Source: Streptomyces hayashii (lineage in GTDB: Bacteria; Actinomycetota; Actinomycetes; Streptomycetales; Streptomycetaceae). Taken from it: a stretch of 64,000 nucleotides of DNA. Every line of letters starts with the position of its first letter. Position 1 is the stretch's first letter. Below the pieces are notes generated by a model. The model searched no databases and was not told the origin of the DNA. It saw nothing but the letters and a program-made list of their open reading frames with translations. A program made the translations under genes and the position numbers. The stretch covers positions 124,528 through 188,527 of the forward strand of contig NZ_JAHHIU010000079.1 in NCBI RefSeq assembly GCF_024539815.1. The letters run 5' to 3'. Shown in pieces: positions 43,082 through 53,549 of the stretch.

Positions 43082-43456
43082 TTGAGCGACCTCCGCATCG
43101 ACCTCGCCTGGCTCCTCATGCTCGCCGAACAGAAGACCCCGGGCGACCCCCAGGTCACCGACTGGGGCGCGCTGGTCGCGGCCGTGGCACGCCATCAGGC
43201 CGAGATATTCGACGTCCCCGTCTACGACGATCCGCACGCGCGCGCTGCCGCCCTGCTGCAACTCCTCATCCACGTACCGGCGTTGGAGCGTTCCAACGCT
43301 CTGTTCGCCTGCGCGGTCGCCTACGCCTACCTCGTGGCCAGCGGGCTGAAGATCGCGATCTCGCCCGAACAGGTCCGAGACCTCGCCCGGTTGGCCAAGA
43401 GCGGAGAGGCGTCGGTGGCCGAGATCGCGGGCGAGCTGCGCCGCTGGAGCCTGTAG
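43082..43456 (+). CDS. Fic/Doc-family toxin-like protein
   Basis: This 124-aa protein has a Doc-like helical fold with an altered Fic motif: HVPALERSNALFA in place of HPFxxGNKRxA, so the spacing between His and Asn is 8 rather than 6. Similar Streptomyces proteins are annotated as Fic-family toxins of type II systems. Catalysis is doubtful. TTG at 43,082 is the best in-frame start; its ribosome site is weak and translation may be coupled to the antitoxin. Confidence 0.62.
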   Translation: MSDLRIDLAWLLMLAEQKTPGDPQVTDWGALVAAVARHQAEIFDVPVYDDPHARAAALLQLLIHVPALERSNALFACAVAYAYLVASGLKIAISPEQVRDLARLAKSGEASVAEIAGELRRWSL

Positions 43457-43475
43457 CTCCCCCTCGCCTCGCGCC

Positions 43476-44192
43476 TCAGCCGGACTCCGGGGGGCGCCAG
43501 GCGGCGCCCGTCACGCAGTAGGAGAACGGCAGCCGCGGACCGCGCTCGGGCAGCGTCGTGCGGCGGTAGGGGCCCAGTTCGAACCCGGCCTCCCGCAGCG
43601 CCCCGACGGTGTCACGGGTGAGCCGGCAGCCTCCGGCCACACGCGGCCACACCGTGCGGTCCAGCGCCCGCTGGGCGAAAAGCATCGCCGGTCCGCCGCC
43701 GGGCCCGTGCTCGAAGAACCGCACCTCGCCGCCGGGCCGCAGCACCCGCCGCAGCTCGGCCAGGGCGCGCCCCACGTCCCGCACGCTGCACAGCACCAAC
43801 GAGAGCACCGCCGCGTCGAACGCCTCGCTCTTGACCGGCAGCGCCTCCGCCGCCCCCGGCACCACGTCCACGGGCACCTCGGCGCGCAGGGCGGCCTCCA
43901 GAGCCCACTGACGGAGCCGCCGCTCCGGTTCGATCGCGACGACCTCGGCGACGCCGGCCGGATAGTGCGCGAAGTTCAGCCCGCTGCCCGCGCCGATCTC
44001 GACGACGCGGCCGGAGAGCCCGGCGAGCAGCCGGTCACGCACACCGGCGAGGCCCGCCCGGGTCTCCGCGGCCGCGCCCAGCCGGGCGTAGCAACGGGCG
44101 AACAGCGGATGGCGGACGTCGTCGCCGCGCACCTTGCCCAATCCGGATCCCGGGCCGAGGCCGGAGCCGGAGTCGTGGGGCCGTGACGTCAT
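43476..44192 (-). CDS. SAM-dependent methyltransferase
   Basis: This 238-aa class I methyltransferase has the SAM motif VVEIGAGSGLNF, acidic strand VVAIEPERRL and FDAAVLSLVLCSV, similar to the UbiE/methyltransferase_11 group. The product FEHGPGGG segment is typical of phospholipid-type methyltransferases but the substrate is unknown. It is convergent with the Doc-like gene. Confidence 0.82.
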   Translation of the reverse strand: MTSRPHDSGSGLGPGSGLGKVRGDDVRHPLFARCYARLGAAAETRAGLAGVRDRLLAGLSGRVVEIGAGSGLNFAHYPAGVAEVVAIEPERRLRQWALEAALRAEVPVDVVPGAAEALPVKSEAFDAAVLSLVLCSVRDVGRALAELRRVLRPGGEVRFFEHGPGGGPAMLFAQRALDRTVWPRVAGGCRLTRDTVGALREAGFELGPYRRTTLPERGPRLPFSYCVTGAAWRPPESG

Positions 44193-44303
44193 GACGACCT
44201 CCCGGGCGGGGCGGCGACGGGCCTGCCAGGATTATCCCCCGGACGGGCCCGCCGCACCCCCCGTGCGAGCGACCGTCCCGGTGCCGCTCGCGCCATCCCC
44301 GCC

Positions 44304-44990
44304 TCACCTGATGAAGTCGCGCACCTTCTCGTACACGCCGTGGTCGTTGTTCATGGCGTCGTGCGAGATGCACCCGACGCCGACGTTGGTCGCCCCGCTC
44401 AGCAGGGCCGAGGAGTCCGGGTCGATCGCCGCGTCGCAGTTCGACCAGTACGCCGCGTAGTTCACGCTGCCGGGCGTCTCGTCGCCGGAGTTGAGGGCGG
44501 TGAGGAACGAGCTGCCGGTCACCATCTGGGCGCAGGAGGTGTACAGCCAGCTGCACAACGAGGCCACCGAGGTGCCGTGGTTGGTGCCCGCGACGGAGAC
44601 GAAGTCGTCCACGTACGCCGTCCCGCCGAGGTTCTTGAGGTAGTAGCGGGAGCTCAGCGCCCCCATCGAGTGCACGACGACGTCGACCTTGCTCGCGCCG
44701 GTTCGCGCCAGCACCTTCTTGATCTCGGTGTTCAGCTGGGCCGCGGTGGTGACGTTGGACTGGGTCCAGCTGTACGTCCACGCGTCCAGCTCGGCGGCCG
44801 TGTAGCCGTCGGCCTCGAAGTCGGCGACCCAGTCGTCCCAGCTGCTGGAATCGCTGCTGAGACCGTGTACGAAGACGATCGGGTCGTGGGTCGCCGCATG
44901 GGCGGTGGGGGCGGAGAACGACAGTGACAGAAGGAGCGAAGAGGCCGCGGCCGTGAGGACCGCGGCGATGCGACGCTTGTGGCGCTGCAT
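44304..44990 (-). CDS. Secreted lipase/esterase (triacylglycerol lipase family)
   Basis: This 228-aa alpha/beta hydrolase has a signal peptide (residues 1-32, ending PTAHA) and then [12 protein letters not shown] for the oxyanion region. The nucleophile elbow is HSMGA (Ser in [11 protein letters not shown]), with Asp and a late His (HGVYEK) completing the triad. It fits small secreted Streptomyces lipases of the LipA/EstA (class 2) type. ATG at 44,990 starts directly at the signal peptide. Confidence 0.85.
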   Translation of the reverse strand: MQRHKRRIAAVLTAAASSLLLSLSFSAPTAHAATHDPIVFVHGLSSDSSSWDDWVADFEADGYTAAELDAWTYSWTQSNVTTAAQLNTEIKKVLARTGASKVDVVVHSMGALSSRYYLKNLGGTAYVDDFVSVAGTNHGTSVASLCSWLYTSCAQMVTGSSFLTALNSGDETPGSVNYAAYWSNCDAAIDPDSSALLSGATNVGVGCISHDAMNNDHGVYEKVRDFIR

Positions 44991-45105
44991 GGTGCCTCCT
45001 GAAACGGGTGGGGTTGCCAGGAGTGTCCGCGGGGGTCTACGCGCGCCGCATCGGTGAAGTCGCCGGTCTTTACGGTTCAAGTAACTCGCCAGTAACGTCA
45101 GTTGG

Positions 45106-47424
45106 GTGGTGACCCCGGTGAACCCCCCACCTCTCGGCGGCACTTCGTCACCGGCGCTCGCGGCCGCCGGCCCGCGCCCGGTCGCCGCGCTGCCCGAGGG
45201 CGTCCGGGTCCGTGTGCTGCGCCTGGCGCACGGCGACCCGCGGGCCGCCGTCGAAGCGGCGGGCCGGCTGACCGAGCGCCAGGCCGCCGGCCTCGACCCG
45301 CTGCCGGCCGAACCCGTCGACCTCGCCCCCGAGCGGCTGTCCGCCCACCGCCGGGAGATGCGGGCGCTGGGCGACGACACCCGCCTGGTGCTGCTGCTGG
45401 CCGCGGCCGACCAGTACCCGGTGGCCACCCACGCCTTCCTGCGGGCCGTCGCCGCCGTGCACCTCGACACCCGGCCGCTGGAGGCCGCCGAGGCGGTCGG
45501 CGTCGCGTACGCCACGGCCGGCGGGGTCGGCTTCCGCGACCCCTGGACCCGGATCGCCGCCTACGAGACGGCCTCCCCGGCCGACCGGCGCGACGTCCAC
45601 CGGCTGCTCGCCCGCGTCCTGCACGGGCCGGCCGAGGCGCCCCGGCGCGCCTGGCACCGCGGCGCGGGCTCGCTCGGCCCGAGCGGCCGGCTCGCCGCGG
45701 AACTGACCGCGGCCGCCGTCCGGGCCCGGTCCGCCGGTGATCCGGCGCTCGCCTGCGCCCTCGCCGAACGCGCCGCCGCGCTCTGCACCGACCCCCGCGA
45801 ACGGCCCCGTCTGCTCGCCCGGGCGGCGGCCGACGCCTGGCTCGCCGGCGAGAGCGACCGCGCCCGGGCCCTGGCCGCCCGCACCGACGCCGACGCCGTG
45901 ACCGGCGTCCTCGCCCTGCGCGCGGGCGACGCCGGGGAAGCGTTCGACGCCCTGCTGGCCGGAGCCGCCCGAGCCACCGGCCTTCGCCGCGCACCGACCA
46001 CCCCTCACCCGACTCCCACCGCCCCGACGGCGAGCGAGCCCGGGCCTGCGACGCGCGAAGAGGGGGCTGCTCCCGGCGTCCTGCCCGCCGTCGCTCAGGC
46101 CGAGTCCGCCGCCCAGCTCCTCGCCCGGGCCGCCGAAGCCGCGGTCTACACCGGTGATCTGCGTCGATGCGGGGAAGCGGTGCTGGCGGCGCGGGAGGCG
46201 GGCATCGACCCGCCCGGCGTGCTGGGCGGGCTCGCCGCGGCCGTCGACGGGCGGTACGAGGACGCGCGCGACCTGCTGGAGGCGACCGCCGGCCGGTGCG
46301 GGCCGGGCGGCGATCCCACTTCGCTGCTCCACGCGGGCATCGCCGCCCTGATGCTCGGCGACCACACCCGGGCCGCCACCGCCGTGGTCCGGGCGGCGGC
46401 CGCCGCCCGCGCGCGGGGCGTCACCGTGCTGGTGTCCCAGGCCATGGAGTTCCGCGTGTACACCGACTTCTGGACCGGCCGCCCGCACGCGGCCGAGGCC
46501 GCCGCCCTGGACGCCCTGCGGCAGGCGTACGCCACCGGTCAGGACAACGGCGCCTGCCATCTTCAGGCGGCCCTCGCGATGTTCGCCGCCCTCACCGGCG
46601 ACGGCGAGCTGTGCCGGGAGCGGGCCGCGGCAGCCCGCGCGTACGCCCTCGCCCACGGACTCGGCCTGCCCGCCGCGCTGGCACAGTGGGCACTCGCCTT
46701 CCTCGACCTCGGCAACGGCCGCTACGACGCCGCCGCGGCCCGGCTGCGGGCCCTCGCCGCCTCCGGCCCCGGCCACGGCCACCGGGCCGTCCGTCACCTG
46801 GCCACCCCGCACTACGTGGAGGCGGCCGCCCGCACCGGCGACACCCGCGTCGCCCGCGCCGCGCACGCCGACTACGACCGCTGGGCCCGCGCCGTGGGCA
46901 GCCCCGACGACCTGGCCCTCAGCGCCAGATGCCGGGCCCTGCTCACCGCAGGCGCCGACGCCCTCCCGCACTACGCCACGGCGCTCGACCTGCACGCGGC
47001 CGGTGACCGCGCCTTCGAACGCGCCCGCACGGAACTGCTGTTCGGCAGTGCGCTGCGCAGACTGCGCCGCCGCACGGAGGCACGCGACCGCCTGCACAGC
47101 GCCCTACAGGCGTTCGAGTCCTTCCACGCCCCGCACTGCGCGGAGGGCGCCCGCGCCGAACTGCGCGCGCTGGGCGCTCCGGCCGCCTCGACGCGGGCGG
47201 GCGCCCGCCTGACGACCCGCCTGACCGCCCAGCAGCTGCTCATCGCCCGTATGGCCGCCGACGGCGCCACCAACCGCGAGATCGCCGCCCGCCTGGCGCT
47301 CAGCCCGCGCACCATCGACCATCATCTGCGGGGCGTCTTCACCCGGCTGGGCATCCGCTCCCGCATCGACCTGGTGCGCCTGCTGGCGGACTCGGACGAG
47401 GGACAGGGCCAGGGCCAGGGGTAG
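45106..47424 (+). CDS. LuxR-family regulator, LAL-like without ATPase domain
   Basis: This 772-aa regulator has a C-terminal LuxR HTH (about 705-765; [33 protein letters not shown] as LTAQQLLIA and NREIAARL). TPR-like helical repeats fill the middle. The N-terminus begins where the AAA domain of LAL regulators ends ([16 protein letters not shown]), so no Walker A is present. A Pro/Thr linker lies at about 300-330. The last residues are a QG repeat from GGCCAG runs. GTG/ATG choice at 45,106 is uncertain. Confidence 0.78.
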   Translation: MVTPVNPPPLGGTSSPALAAAGPRPVAALPEGVRVRVLRLAHGDPRAAVEAAGRLTERQAAGLDPLPAEPVDLAPERLSAHRREMRALGDDTRLVLLLAAADQYPVATHAFLRAVAAVHLDTRPLEAAEAVGVAYATAGGVGFRDPWTRIAAYETASPADRRDVHRLLARVLHGPAEAPRRAWHRGAGSLGPSGRLAAELTAAAVRARSAGDPALACALAERAAALCTDPRERPRLLARAAADAWLAGESDRARALAARTDADAVTGVLALRAGDAGEAFDALLAGAARATGLRRAPTTPHPTPTAPTASEPGPATREEGAAPGVLPAVAQAESAAQLLARAAEAAVYTGDLRRCGEAVLAAREAGIDPPGVLGGLAAAVDGRYEDARDLLEATAGRCGPGGDPTSLLHAGIAALMLGDHTRAATAVVRAAAAARARGVTVLVSQAMEFRVYTDFWTGRPHAAEAAALDALRQAYATGQDNGACHLQAALAMFAALTGDGELCRERAAAARAYALAHGLGLPAALAQWALAFLDLGNGRYDAAAARLRALAASGPGHGHRAVRHLATPHYVEAAARTGDTRVARAAHADYDRWARAVGSPDDLALSARCRALLTAGADALPHYATALDLHAAGDRAFERARTELLFGSALRRLRRRTEARDRLHSALQAFESFHAPHCAEGARAELRALGAPAASTRAGARLTTRLTAQQLLIARMAADGATNREIAARLALSPRTIDHHLRGVFTRLGIRSRIDLVRLLADSDEGQGQGQG

Positions 47425-47457
47425 GGCCGGGCAGGGCCGGGGGCAGGGCCAGGGGCT
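47399..47457. repeat. GGGCCAGG/GGGCAGGGCC simple repeat
   Basis: Short G-rich units run from the end of the LuxR gene into the gap before bioD and encode its QGQGQG tail. Confidence 0.6.
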
Positions 47458-47616
47458 CCGACCGTCCGCTCCCGGCCGCGACCGGATGCGCGGGGCACGC
47501 GTCGGGCCGGCGCCCGCAGGCGGCCGTCGGCGCTCCCACCGGTTCCGGCCGAGCCGCCGACGGCGGCCGAGGCGTCCGGTCGGCGGCCGGGAGCCGACCG
47601 CCGAGACGAGGCAGAC

Positions 47617-48366
47617 CTACCGGGGGACGTCGGGCGCGGGACGCTGGGACGCCGAGCCCGTCCGCCTGCGGAAGGCCTCCGCCTCCCACGTCCCGTCCAG
47701 TCGCGGCGCCAGCCAACCGCGGGCCGCGGCGCGGAAGTCCGCGGGGGCGAGCGCACCGGATCCCGCGGGCAGCGCCCCCAGCAGGGGGGCGCCGGCCACC
47801 TCGGGCAGGTCCGTGACGTTGCAACGAGACGCCAGATCGGCGGAGTCGGGCCAGCTTCCGATAACCACGCCCAGCAACTCCAGTCCCCGGGAACGCAGTT
47901 CACGGGCCGTCAGTTCTGTCGTGTTCAGCGTGCCCAGCCCGGCCGAGGCCACGACCAGCACCGGCGCCCGCAGCGACTGCGCCGCGTCGGCCAGCGTGCC
48001 GCCCGCCTCGTCGAACCGCACGAGCAGCCCGCCCGCCCCCTCGACGAGCACCAGGTCGTGCTCCACGGCCAGCTTCTGCGCCGCCTCCGCCACGTCCTGC
48101 GGCCGCACCGGCGGCAGTCCCGCCCGCCGGGCCGCCGTACCCGGCGCCAACGGCTCCGGGTAGCGGGCGAGTTCGGCCGTGGTGAGCGGTCCGGCGAGCC
48201 GCGCGACCTCGTCGGCGTCCCCGCGCTCGTCGGGCCGTACGCCGGTCTGGGCGGCCTTCAGCACGGCCACCGACCGGCCCGCCGCCAGCGCGGAGGCGGC
48301 GACCGCGGCGGTCGTGACGGTCTTGCCGACCTCCGTGCCCGTCCCCGTGATGACCAGGATCGGCAT
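47617..48366 (-). CDS. bioD: Dethiobiotin synthetase
   Basis: This 249-aa BioD has Walker A GTGTEVGKT (7-15), the Lys/Thr substrate motif KAAQTG and the glycine/ser-rich VEGAGGLLV. It makes dethiobiotin from 7,8-diaminopelargonate, CO2 and ATP. ATG 48,366 is chosen because GGGAGGG lies at good distance; ATG 48,372 overlaps the bioA stop. It is the last gene of bioBAD. Confidence 0.94.
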   Translation of the reverse strand: MPILVITGTGTEVGKTVTTAAVAASALAAGRSVAVLKAAQTGVRPDERGDADEVARLAGPLTTAELARYPEPLAPGTAARRAGLPPVRPQDVAEAAQKLAVEHDLVLVEGAGGLLVRFDEAGGTLADAAQSLRAPVLVVASAGLGTLNTTELTARELRSRGLELLGVVIGSWPDSADLASRCNVTDLPEVAGAPLLGALPAGSGALAPADFRAAARGWLAPRLDGTWEAEAFRRRTGSASQRPAPDVPR

Positions 48367-48368
48367 GT

Positions 48369-49658
48369 TCATCCCTCCCGCGCCGCGGCGCACACCGCGC
48401 GCGCGATCCGTGCCACGTCCACGTCACCGGTGACGTACGGGGGCATCGTGTAGATCAGGTCGCGGAACGGCCGCAGCCAGACGCCCTCGCGCACGGCGGC
48501 GTCGGTGGCGGCCTTCATGTCCACGGCGTGGTCGAGCTGGACGACCCCGACGGCGCCGAGGACGCGGACGTCGCTCACTCCCGGCAGCTCCCGCGCCGGC
48601 GCCAGCCCGTCGCGCAGTCCGGTCTCGATCCGCTCGACCTCGGCGAGCCAGTCCTGGCCGAGCAGCAGCTCGATCGAGGCGCAGGCGACGGCCGCGGCGA
48701 GCGGATTGCCCATGAACGTCGGCCCGTGCGCCAGCACCGGCACCTCGCCCCGAGAGATCCCCTCGGCCACCCGGGATGTGCACAGGGCCGCCGCCATCGT
48801 CAGATAGCCGCCGGTCAGGGACTTGCCGACGCACATCACGTCCGGCGTCACGGCGGCGTGCTCCGCCGCGAACAGCGCGCCCGTGCGGCCGAAACCGGTG
48901 GCGATCTCGTCGAACACCAGCAGCACGCCGTGCGCGTCGCACGCCTCGCGCAGGACCCGCAGATACGCGGGGGAGTGGAACCGCATCCCGCCCGCGCCCT
49001 GCACGACCGGCTCCACGACGACCGCGGCCAGTTCGTCGGCGTGCCGCTCGATCGCCGCGCGCAGGGTGTCGGCGTACGCCTCGTCGTACTCGGCCGGCGG
49101 CGCGTCGACGAAGACCTGCCGGGGCAGCACGCCGGTCCACAGCTCGTGCATCCCGCCGTCCGGGTCGCACACGGACATCGGCTGCCAGGTGTCGCCGTGG
49201 TAGCCGCCGCGCCAGGTCAGCAGCCGCTGCTTGCCCGGGCGGCCCAGCGAACGCCAGTACTGCAGGCACATCTTCACCGCGACCTCGACCGACACCGAGC
49301 CCGAGTCGGCGAGGAAGACGTGCTCAAGGCCGTCGGGCGTCATGTCCACGAGGAGTTTCGCGAGCCGCACGGCGGGCTCATGGGTGAGCCCGCCGAACAT
49401 CACATGACTCATCCGCCCCAGCTGCTCGCGCACGGCCTCGTTGAGCACCGGGTGGTTGTAGCCGTGGATCGCCGACCACCAGGACGCCATGCCGTCGACC
49501 AGCTCACCGGAGCCGTCCGCCATCCGCAGCCGGACCCCGCTCGCCGACTCCACGACGAGCGGATCGACCCGGCCGGGCATCGGACCGTACGGATGCCACA
49601 CATGCCGCCGGTCGAGGTCGAGCAGCTCGGTCACGCCGAGCGGCGACGGCTCAGGCAT
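48369..49658 (-). CDS. bioA: Adenosylmethionine-8-amino-7-oxononanoate aminotransferase
   Basis: This 429-aa class III PLP aminotransferase has HVWHPYGPM, the [12 protein letters not shown] strand with the PLP Asp, and [14 protein letters not shown] with the Schiff-base Lys. It converts KAPA to DAPA. ATG at 49,658 starts at the usual point before the WHPY motif; longer frames are Arg/Pro-rich shadows of bioB. Its start overlaps bioB by 8 nt. Confidence 0.95.
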   Translation of the reverse strand: MPEPSPLGVTELLDLDRRHVWHPYGPMPGRVDPLVVESASGVRLRMADGSGELVDGMASWWSAIHGYNHPVLNEAVREQLGRMSHVMFGGLTHEPAVRLAKLLVDMTPDGLEHVFLADSGSVSVEVAVKMCLQYWRSLGRPGKQRLLTWRGGYHGDTWQPMSVCDPDGGMHELWTGVLPRQVFVDAPPAEYDEAYADTLRAAIERHADELAAVVVEPVVQGAGGMRFHSPAYLRVLREACDAHGVLLVFDEIATGFGRTGALFAAEHAAVTPDVMCVGKSLTGGYLTMAAALCTSRVAEGISRGEVPVLAHGPTFMGNPLAAAVACASIELLLGQDWLAEVERIETGLRDGLAPARELPGVSDVRVLGAVGVVQLDHAVDMKAATDAAVREGVWLRPFRDLIYTMPPYVTGDVDVARIARAVCAAAREG

Positions 49659-50898
49659 TGGGCGCGAGATCGGTGCCTGCGCCTCGGCGGCGCACGGCGA
49701 CCAGATCGGTACGGGCCTCGCCCGCCGCCGACGCGACGACCGCGGCGGCCGAGGCGGTCGCGGCGGCCGGAGCCGAGCCGCAGACGCCGCCCTCGTGCGA
49801 GCCGCACCCGGAGCCCTCGTGCGCACCGCACCCGGCGGCCTCCTGCGAGCCGCAGCCCCCGCCCTCGTGGGATCCGCAGCCGCCCGCCGTCGCCGCCCGG
49901 TGCTGGGGCAGCGTGACCTGCTCCGCGCCCTCCACCTCGAACCCGGCGTCCGCGATCATCTCCAGGTCGGCCTTGCCGGCCTGGCCCTCGGTGGTGAGGT
50001 AGTCGCCGAGGAAGATCGAGTTGGCCAGGTTCAGGGCGAGCGGCTGCATGGTGCGCAGGTGCACCTCGCGGCCGCCCGCGATGCGCACCTCGACGTCCGG
50101 GCACACGAACCGGACCATGGCCAGGATCCGCAGACAGCGCTGCGGGGTGAGGTTCCACTCCTTGGCCAGCGGGGTGCCCTCCACCGGGATGAGGAAGTTG
50201 ACCGGGACCGAGTCCGGGTCCAGCTCGCGCAGCGAGTAGACGACGTCCACCAGGTCCTCGTCCGACTCGCCCATGCCCGCGATCAGACCCGAGCAGGCCG
50301 ACAGGCCCGCCGCGTGGGCCTTGGTGACCGTGTCCACCCGGTCGGCGTAGGTGTGGGTGGTCGTGATGTCCCCGTACGTCGACTCCGACGTGTTGAGGTT
50401 GTGGTTGTAGGCGTCGGCGCCCGCCTCGCGCAGCCGCTCGGCCTGGCCGTCGGAGAGCAGGCCCAGACAGGCGCACACCTCGACGCCCTCGTTCTGCTCC
50501 TTGATGGCCTTGATGGTGCCGGCCACCCGGTCGACGTCCCGGTCCGTCGGGCCTCGTCCGGACGCCACCAGGCAGACGCGCTTGGCGCCGCCCGCGAGGC
50601 CGGCCGCCGCGGCCTTCGACGCCTCGTCGGGCTTGAGCCAGGTGTACTTCAGGATCCCGGCCGTGGAGCCGAGCCGCTGCGAACAGTAGGAGCAGTCCTC
50701 GGGGCACAGCCCCGACTTCAGGTTGACCAGGTAGTTGAGCTTCACGCGACGGCCGAACCAGTGCCGGCGCACCTTCCCGGCCGCGGCCACCACGTCCAGC
50801 ACGTCGTCGTCGGAGGTGGCCAGGACGGCCAGAGCTTCCTCGCGGGTCGGCAGTTCGCGCCGAAGCCCCTTGTCCACCAGCGTGTTCAGCAGGTCCAT
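49651..50898 (-). CDS. bioB: Biotin synthase with Cys/His-rich tail
   Basis: This 415-aa radical SAM biotin synthase has CPEDCSYC (C65, C69, C72), the YNHNLNTSE motif, and Cys/Arg residues for the [2Fe-2S] cluster. After the normal core (about residue 345) a tail repeats [12 protein letters not shown] units five times, then turns Ala-rich. ATG 50,898 gives the family N-terminus. It is the first gene of the bioBAD operon and diverges from bioF. Confidence 0.94.
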   Translation of the reverse strand: MDLLNTLVDKGLRRELPTREEALAVLATSDDDVLDVVAAAGKVRRHWFGRRVKLNYLVNLKSGLCPEDCSYCSQRLGSTAGILKYTWLKPDEASKAAAAGLAGGAKRVCLVASGRGPTDRDVDRVAGTIKAIKEQNEGVEVCACLGLLSDGQAERLREAGADAYNHNLNTSESTYGDITTTHTYADRVDTVTKAHAAGLSACSGLIAGMGESDEDLVDVVYSLRELDPDSVPVNFLIPVEGTPLAKEWNLTPQRCLRILAMVRFVCPDVEVRIAGGREVHLRTMQPLALNLANSIFLGDYLTTEGQAGKADLEMIADAGFEVEGAEQVTLPQHRAATAGGCGSHEGGGCGSQEAAGCGAHEGSGCGSHEGGVCGSAPAAATASAAAVVASAAGEARTDLVAVRRRGAGTDLAPNA

Positions 50899-51046
50899 GA
50901 GAGCCGATCCTGTCTTACGGACCCGCTCCGGGCCAAGGTAGGGATCGCACAACACACCCGGTTCGACGTGTGGGTATTGCCACACCGAAGTCGGCGATTG
51001 CTGCCGCTAGTGTCTGTCCGCTACCTACAAAAGCCCCGGAGGACCC

Positions 51047-52174
51047 ATGGCGTTCGGCTGGATCGACGAACAGGCGGAGCTGCGCCGCCGGGCCGGACTC
51101 GTGCGGACGCTTCGGCCCCGTCCGGCCGACTCGCCGCTCCTGGACCTCGCGAGCAACGACTACCTGGGTCTGGCCCGTCATCCCGAGGTCGTGGCGGGCG
51201 CCGCGGCGGCGGCCCGGACCTGGGGCGGCGGCGCGACCGGCTCCCGGCTCGTCACCGGCACCACCGAGCTGCACGCCGAACTGGAACGGGAGCTCGCGGA
51301 GCACTGCGGCTTCGAGGCGGCCCTCGTCTTCTCCTCCGGGTACGCGGCCAACCTCGCCGCGGTGACCGCGCTGGCGCCGCACGGCTCGCTGATCGTCTCC
51401 GACGCGGGCAACCACGCCTCGCTGATCGACGGGTGCCGGCTGGCCCGTGGCGCCGCCCAGGTCGTCGCACACGCCGACCCGGACGCCGTCCGCAAGGCGC
51501 TCGGCACCCACGACGGGCCGGCCGTGGCCGTCTCCGACACCGTCTTCTCGGTCGACGGCGACGCCGCTCCGCTGGCCGCTCTCGCGGCCGCCTGCCGCGA
51601 TCACGGCGCGGGCCTGGTGGTGGACGACGCCCATGGGCTCGGCGTGCTCGGGGACGGCGGACAGGGCGCGGCGTACGCGGCGGGTCTCGCGGGCGCGGAC
51701 GACGTGGTCGTCACGGTCACGCTGTCCAAGTCCCTCGGCAGCCAGGGCGGCGCCGTGCTGGGACCGGCGCGGGTGATCGAGCACCTGGTGAACGCGGCCC
51801 GCACGTTCATCTTCGACACGGGCCTGGCCCCGGCCGCGGCGGGCGCGGCGCTGGCCGCACTGCGGCTGCTGCGGCGGGAGCCGGAGCGCGCGCGGCGCGC
51901 CCGTGCGGTGGCGGGTGAGCTGTACGCACGCCTGACGACCGCGGGTATGGAGGCGGTGCGCCCCGACGCCGCGGTCGTCTCCGTGCGTGCGCCGTCCCCG
52001 GAGCAGGCCGTGGGGTGGGCGGCGGACTGCCGGTCGGCGGGTCTGGCCGTCGGGTGCTTCCGTCCTCCCTCCGTGCCCGACGGCATCTCACGACTCAGGC
52101 TGACCGCCCGGGCGGACCTCTCCGGGGCGGAGCTGGAACGCGCTGTCCGGGTGATCGGCGAGACACGACCGTGA
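51047..52174 (+). CDS. bioF: 8-amino-7-oxononanoate synthase
   Basis: This 375-aa PLP enzyme of the alpha-oxoamine synthase family has SNDYLGL, GGGATGSRLVTG, HASLIDG, VVDDAHGLG and the Schiff-base Lys in TLSKSLGSQGG. It condenses pimeloyl thioester with alanine to KAPA, the first step before bioA. The ATG follows GGAGG. It is divergent from bioB with a 148-nt shared promoter region. Confidence 0.95.
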   Translation: MAFGWIDEQAELRRRAGLVRTLRPRPADSPLLDLASNDYLGLARHPEVVAGAAAAARTWGGGATGSRLVTGTTELHAELERELAEHCGFEAALVFSSGYAANLAAVTALAPHGSLIVSDAGNHASLIDGCRLARGAAQVVAHADPDAVRKALGTHDGPAVAVSDTVFSVDGDAAPLAALAAACRDHGAGLVVDDAHGLGVLGDGGQGAAYAAGLAGADDVVVTVTLSKSLGSQGGAVLGPARVIEHLVNAARTFIFDTGLAPAAAGAALAALRLLRREPERARRARAVAGELYARLTTAGMEAVRPDAAVVSVRAPSPEQAVGWAADCRSAGLAVGCFRPPSVPDGISRLRLTARADLSGAELERAVRVIGETRP

Positions 52175-52231
52175 GTCGGCGTGACACGGCCGTGGGTCAC
52201 CGCCGACGGGTGGCCGACTACGTTGTCGCGG

Positions 52232-52465
52232 TCAGCGCAACGCAGTCGTGAAGCCCGTCCAGCTCTCGGGGGAGAAGAGCAGGGCGGGACCGGCCGGGTC
52301 CTTGGAGTCGCGTACGGCGAGCAGGCCGGCCCAGGGGCCGAAGGCCGGCCGGGCCGTCTCGACGCAGTTGTTGGCTCCCGTGCTGTAGCTGCTGCGCAGC
52401 CACCGCACCTGCGGGAAATGGTAGGAATCGGTACTGGAAGGTACGTTCCGCGGTACTGCGGACAT
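52232..52465 (-). CDS. DUF397 protein
   Basis: This 77-aa DUF397 protein has the signature WLRSSYSTGANNCVE and VRDSKDP, then FSPESWTGF. DUF397 proteins are small partners of XRE/DUF5753 regulators such as WhiJ and can act as antagonists. It follows the XRE gene by 9 nt in the same direction. Confidence 0.92.
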   Translation of the reverse strand: MSAVPRNVPSSTDSYHFPQVRWLRSSYSTGANNCVETARPAFGPWAGLLAVRDSKDPAGPALLFSPESWTGFTTALR

Positions 52466-52474
52466 GGTGCCTCC

Positions 52475-53335
52475 TTACGCGCCGTCGGCTATCGCGGCGA
52501 TGTAATCCGATGAGTCCCCGGGCGAAAGGGCGTGTGCCCGAAGGGCGTTGAAGGCCTCGGTGTAGGCCTGGAGGTCTTCTTTCCGTTCGAGATAGAGGCT
52601 ACTCGTCAAGTGGTCGAGAACAACCACATCCAGATCAGAAGTGCGCGAAAATGAGAAGATAACGAAAGGGCCGGTTACCCCGATATGCGCCCCGGCCGAG
52701 AACGGCAGAACCTGCAACCGCACTTGGGGCAGCCGGGCGGCCTCCACGAGCCGGCCGAGCTGGCGGGCCATCACCTCCGGCCCGCCGACCTCCCTGCGCA
52801 GCACCGCCTCGTCCAGCACCGCGCTGAGCTCCAGCGGCGGCTGCGCGCGCAGCACGTCCTGCCGGGCCAGCCGCACCTCCACCAGGGTGTCGAGCTGCTC
52901 CTCCTCGACCCCCTCGACGGCCGCGCTGGTCACAGCGCGCGCGTACTCGGGCGTCTGCAGCAGACCCGGCACCACGCTCGTCTCCAGCGTGCGCATCGCG
53001 CTCGCCTGCGCCTCCAGACTGATGAAGTCCCGGTACGCGGGCGGCAGCACCCCGCGATAGGCGTGCCACCAGTGGTCCCGGCCGCCGAGGCCGCCCGCGC
53101 CCGCCAGGGCCAGCATCAGTTCCCGCAGGCGCTGATCGGTCACGCCGTAGACGTCGAGGAGTAACCGCACATCGGCCGGTTTTGATCCACTGGTGCCGGT
53201 CTCTATGCGGCTCACCTTGGACTGGTGCCAGCCCGCGAGCCGGGCCGCCTCACCACTGGTGAGGCCCGCCTGGGCGCGTAGAGTGCGCAGTTCCGCTCCC
53301 AGCTTCCGGCGGCGCACCGCGGGGCCGTGCTGCAC
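52475..53335 (-). CDS. XRE regulator with DUF5753 (WhiJ-like)
   Basis: This 286-aa regulator has an XRE HTH (LRAQAGLTSGEAARLAGWHQSKVSRIE region, about 18-50) and a C-terminal DUF5753 domain with LLQTPEYAR and VLPFSAGAH. WhiJ-like genes control development in Streptomyces together with a DUF397 partner and an ATPase of the kind encoded divergently at 53,550. Confidence 0.9.
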   Translation of the reverse strand: MQHGPAVRRRKLGAELRTLRAQAGLTSGEAARLAGWHQSKVSRIETGTSGSKPADVRLLLDVYGVTDQRLRELMLALAGAGGLGGRDHWWHAYRGVLPPAYRDFISLEAQASAMRTLETSVVPGLLQTPEYARAVTSAAVEGVEEEQLDTLVEVRLARQDVLRAQPPLELSAVLDEAVLRREVGGPEVMARQLGRLVEAARLPQVRLQVLPFSAGAHIGVTGPFVIFSFSRTSDLDVVVLDHLTSSLYLERKEDLQAYTEAFNALRAHALSPGDSSDYIAAIADGA

Positions 53336-53549
53336 GGGCTCCTCCTTACTCCTGACGGGCCGACCAAATACGCTCTGCCGTGGCAGAGTTCACCGCATCG
53401 GGCGACAGATATATGCATATCTTGGTGGATCGCCACCCGTGTCCGACGCGGTAATGGCAGTCTGGCGGAGAAGCACCAGTCCGGGACCGTACTCGAACCA
53501 CACGCACCCGTGTCGGACTCCGGTCCCGTGGGAAAGGGACGACGTCGCC

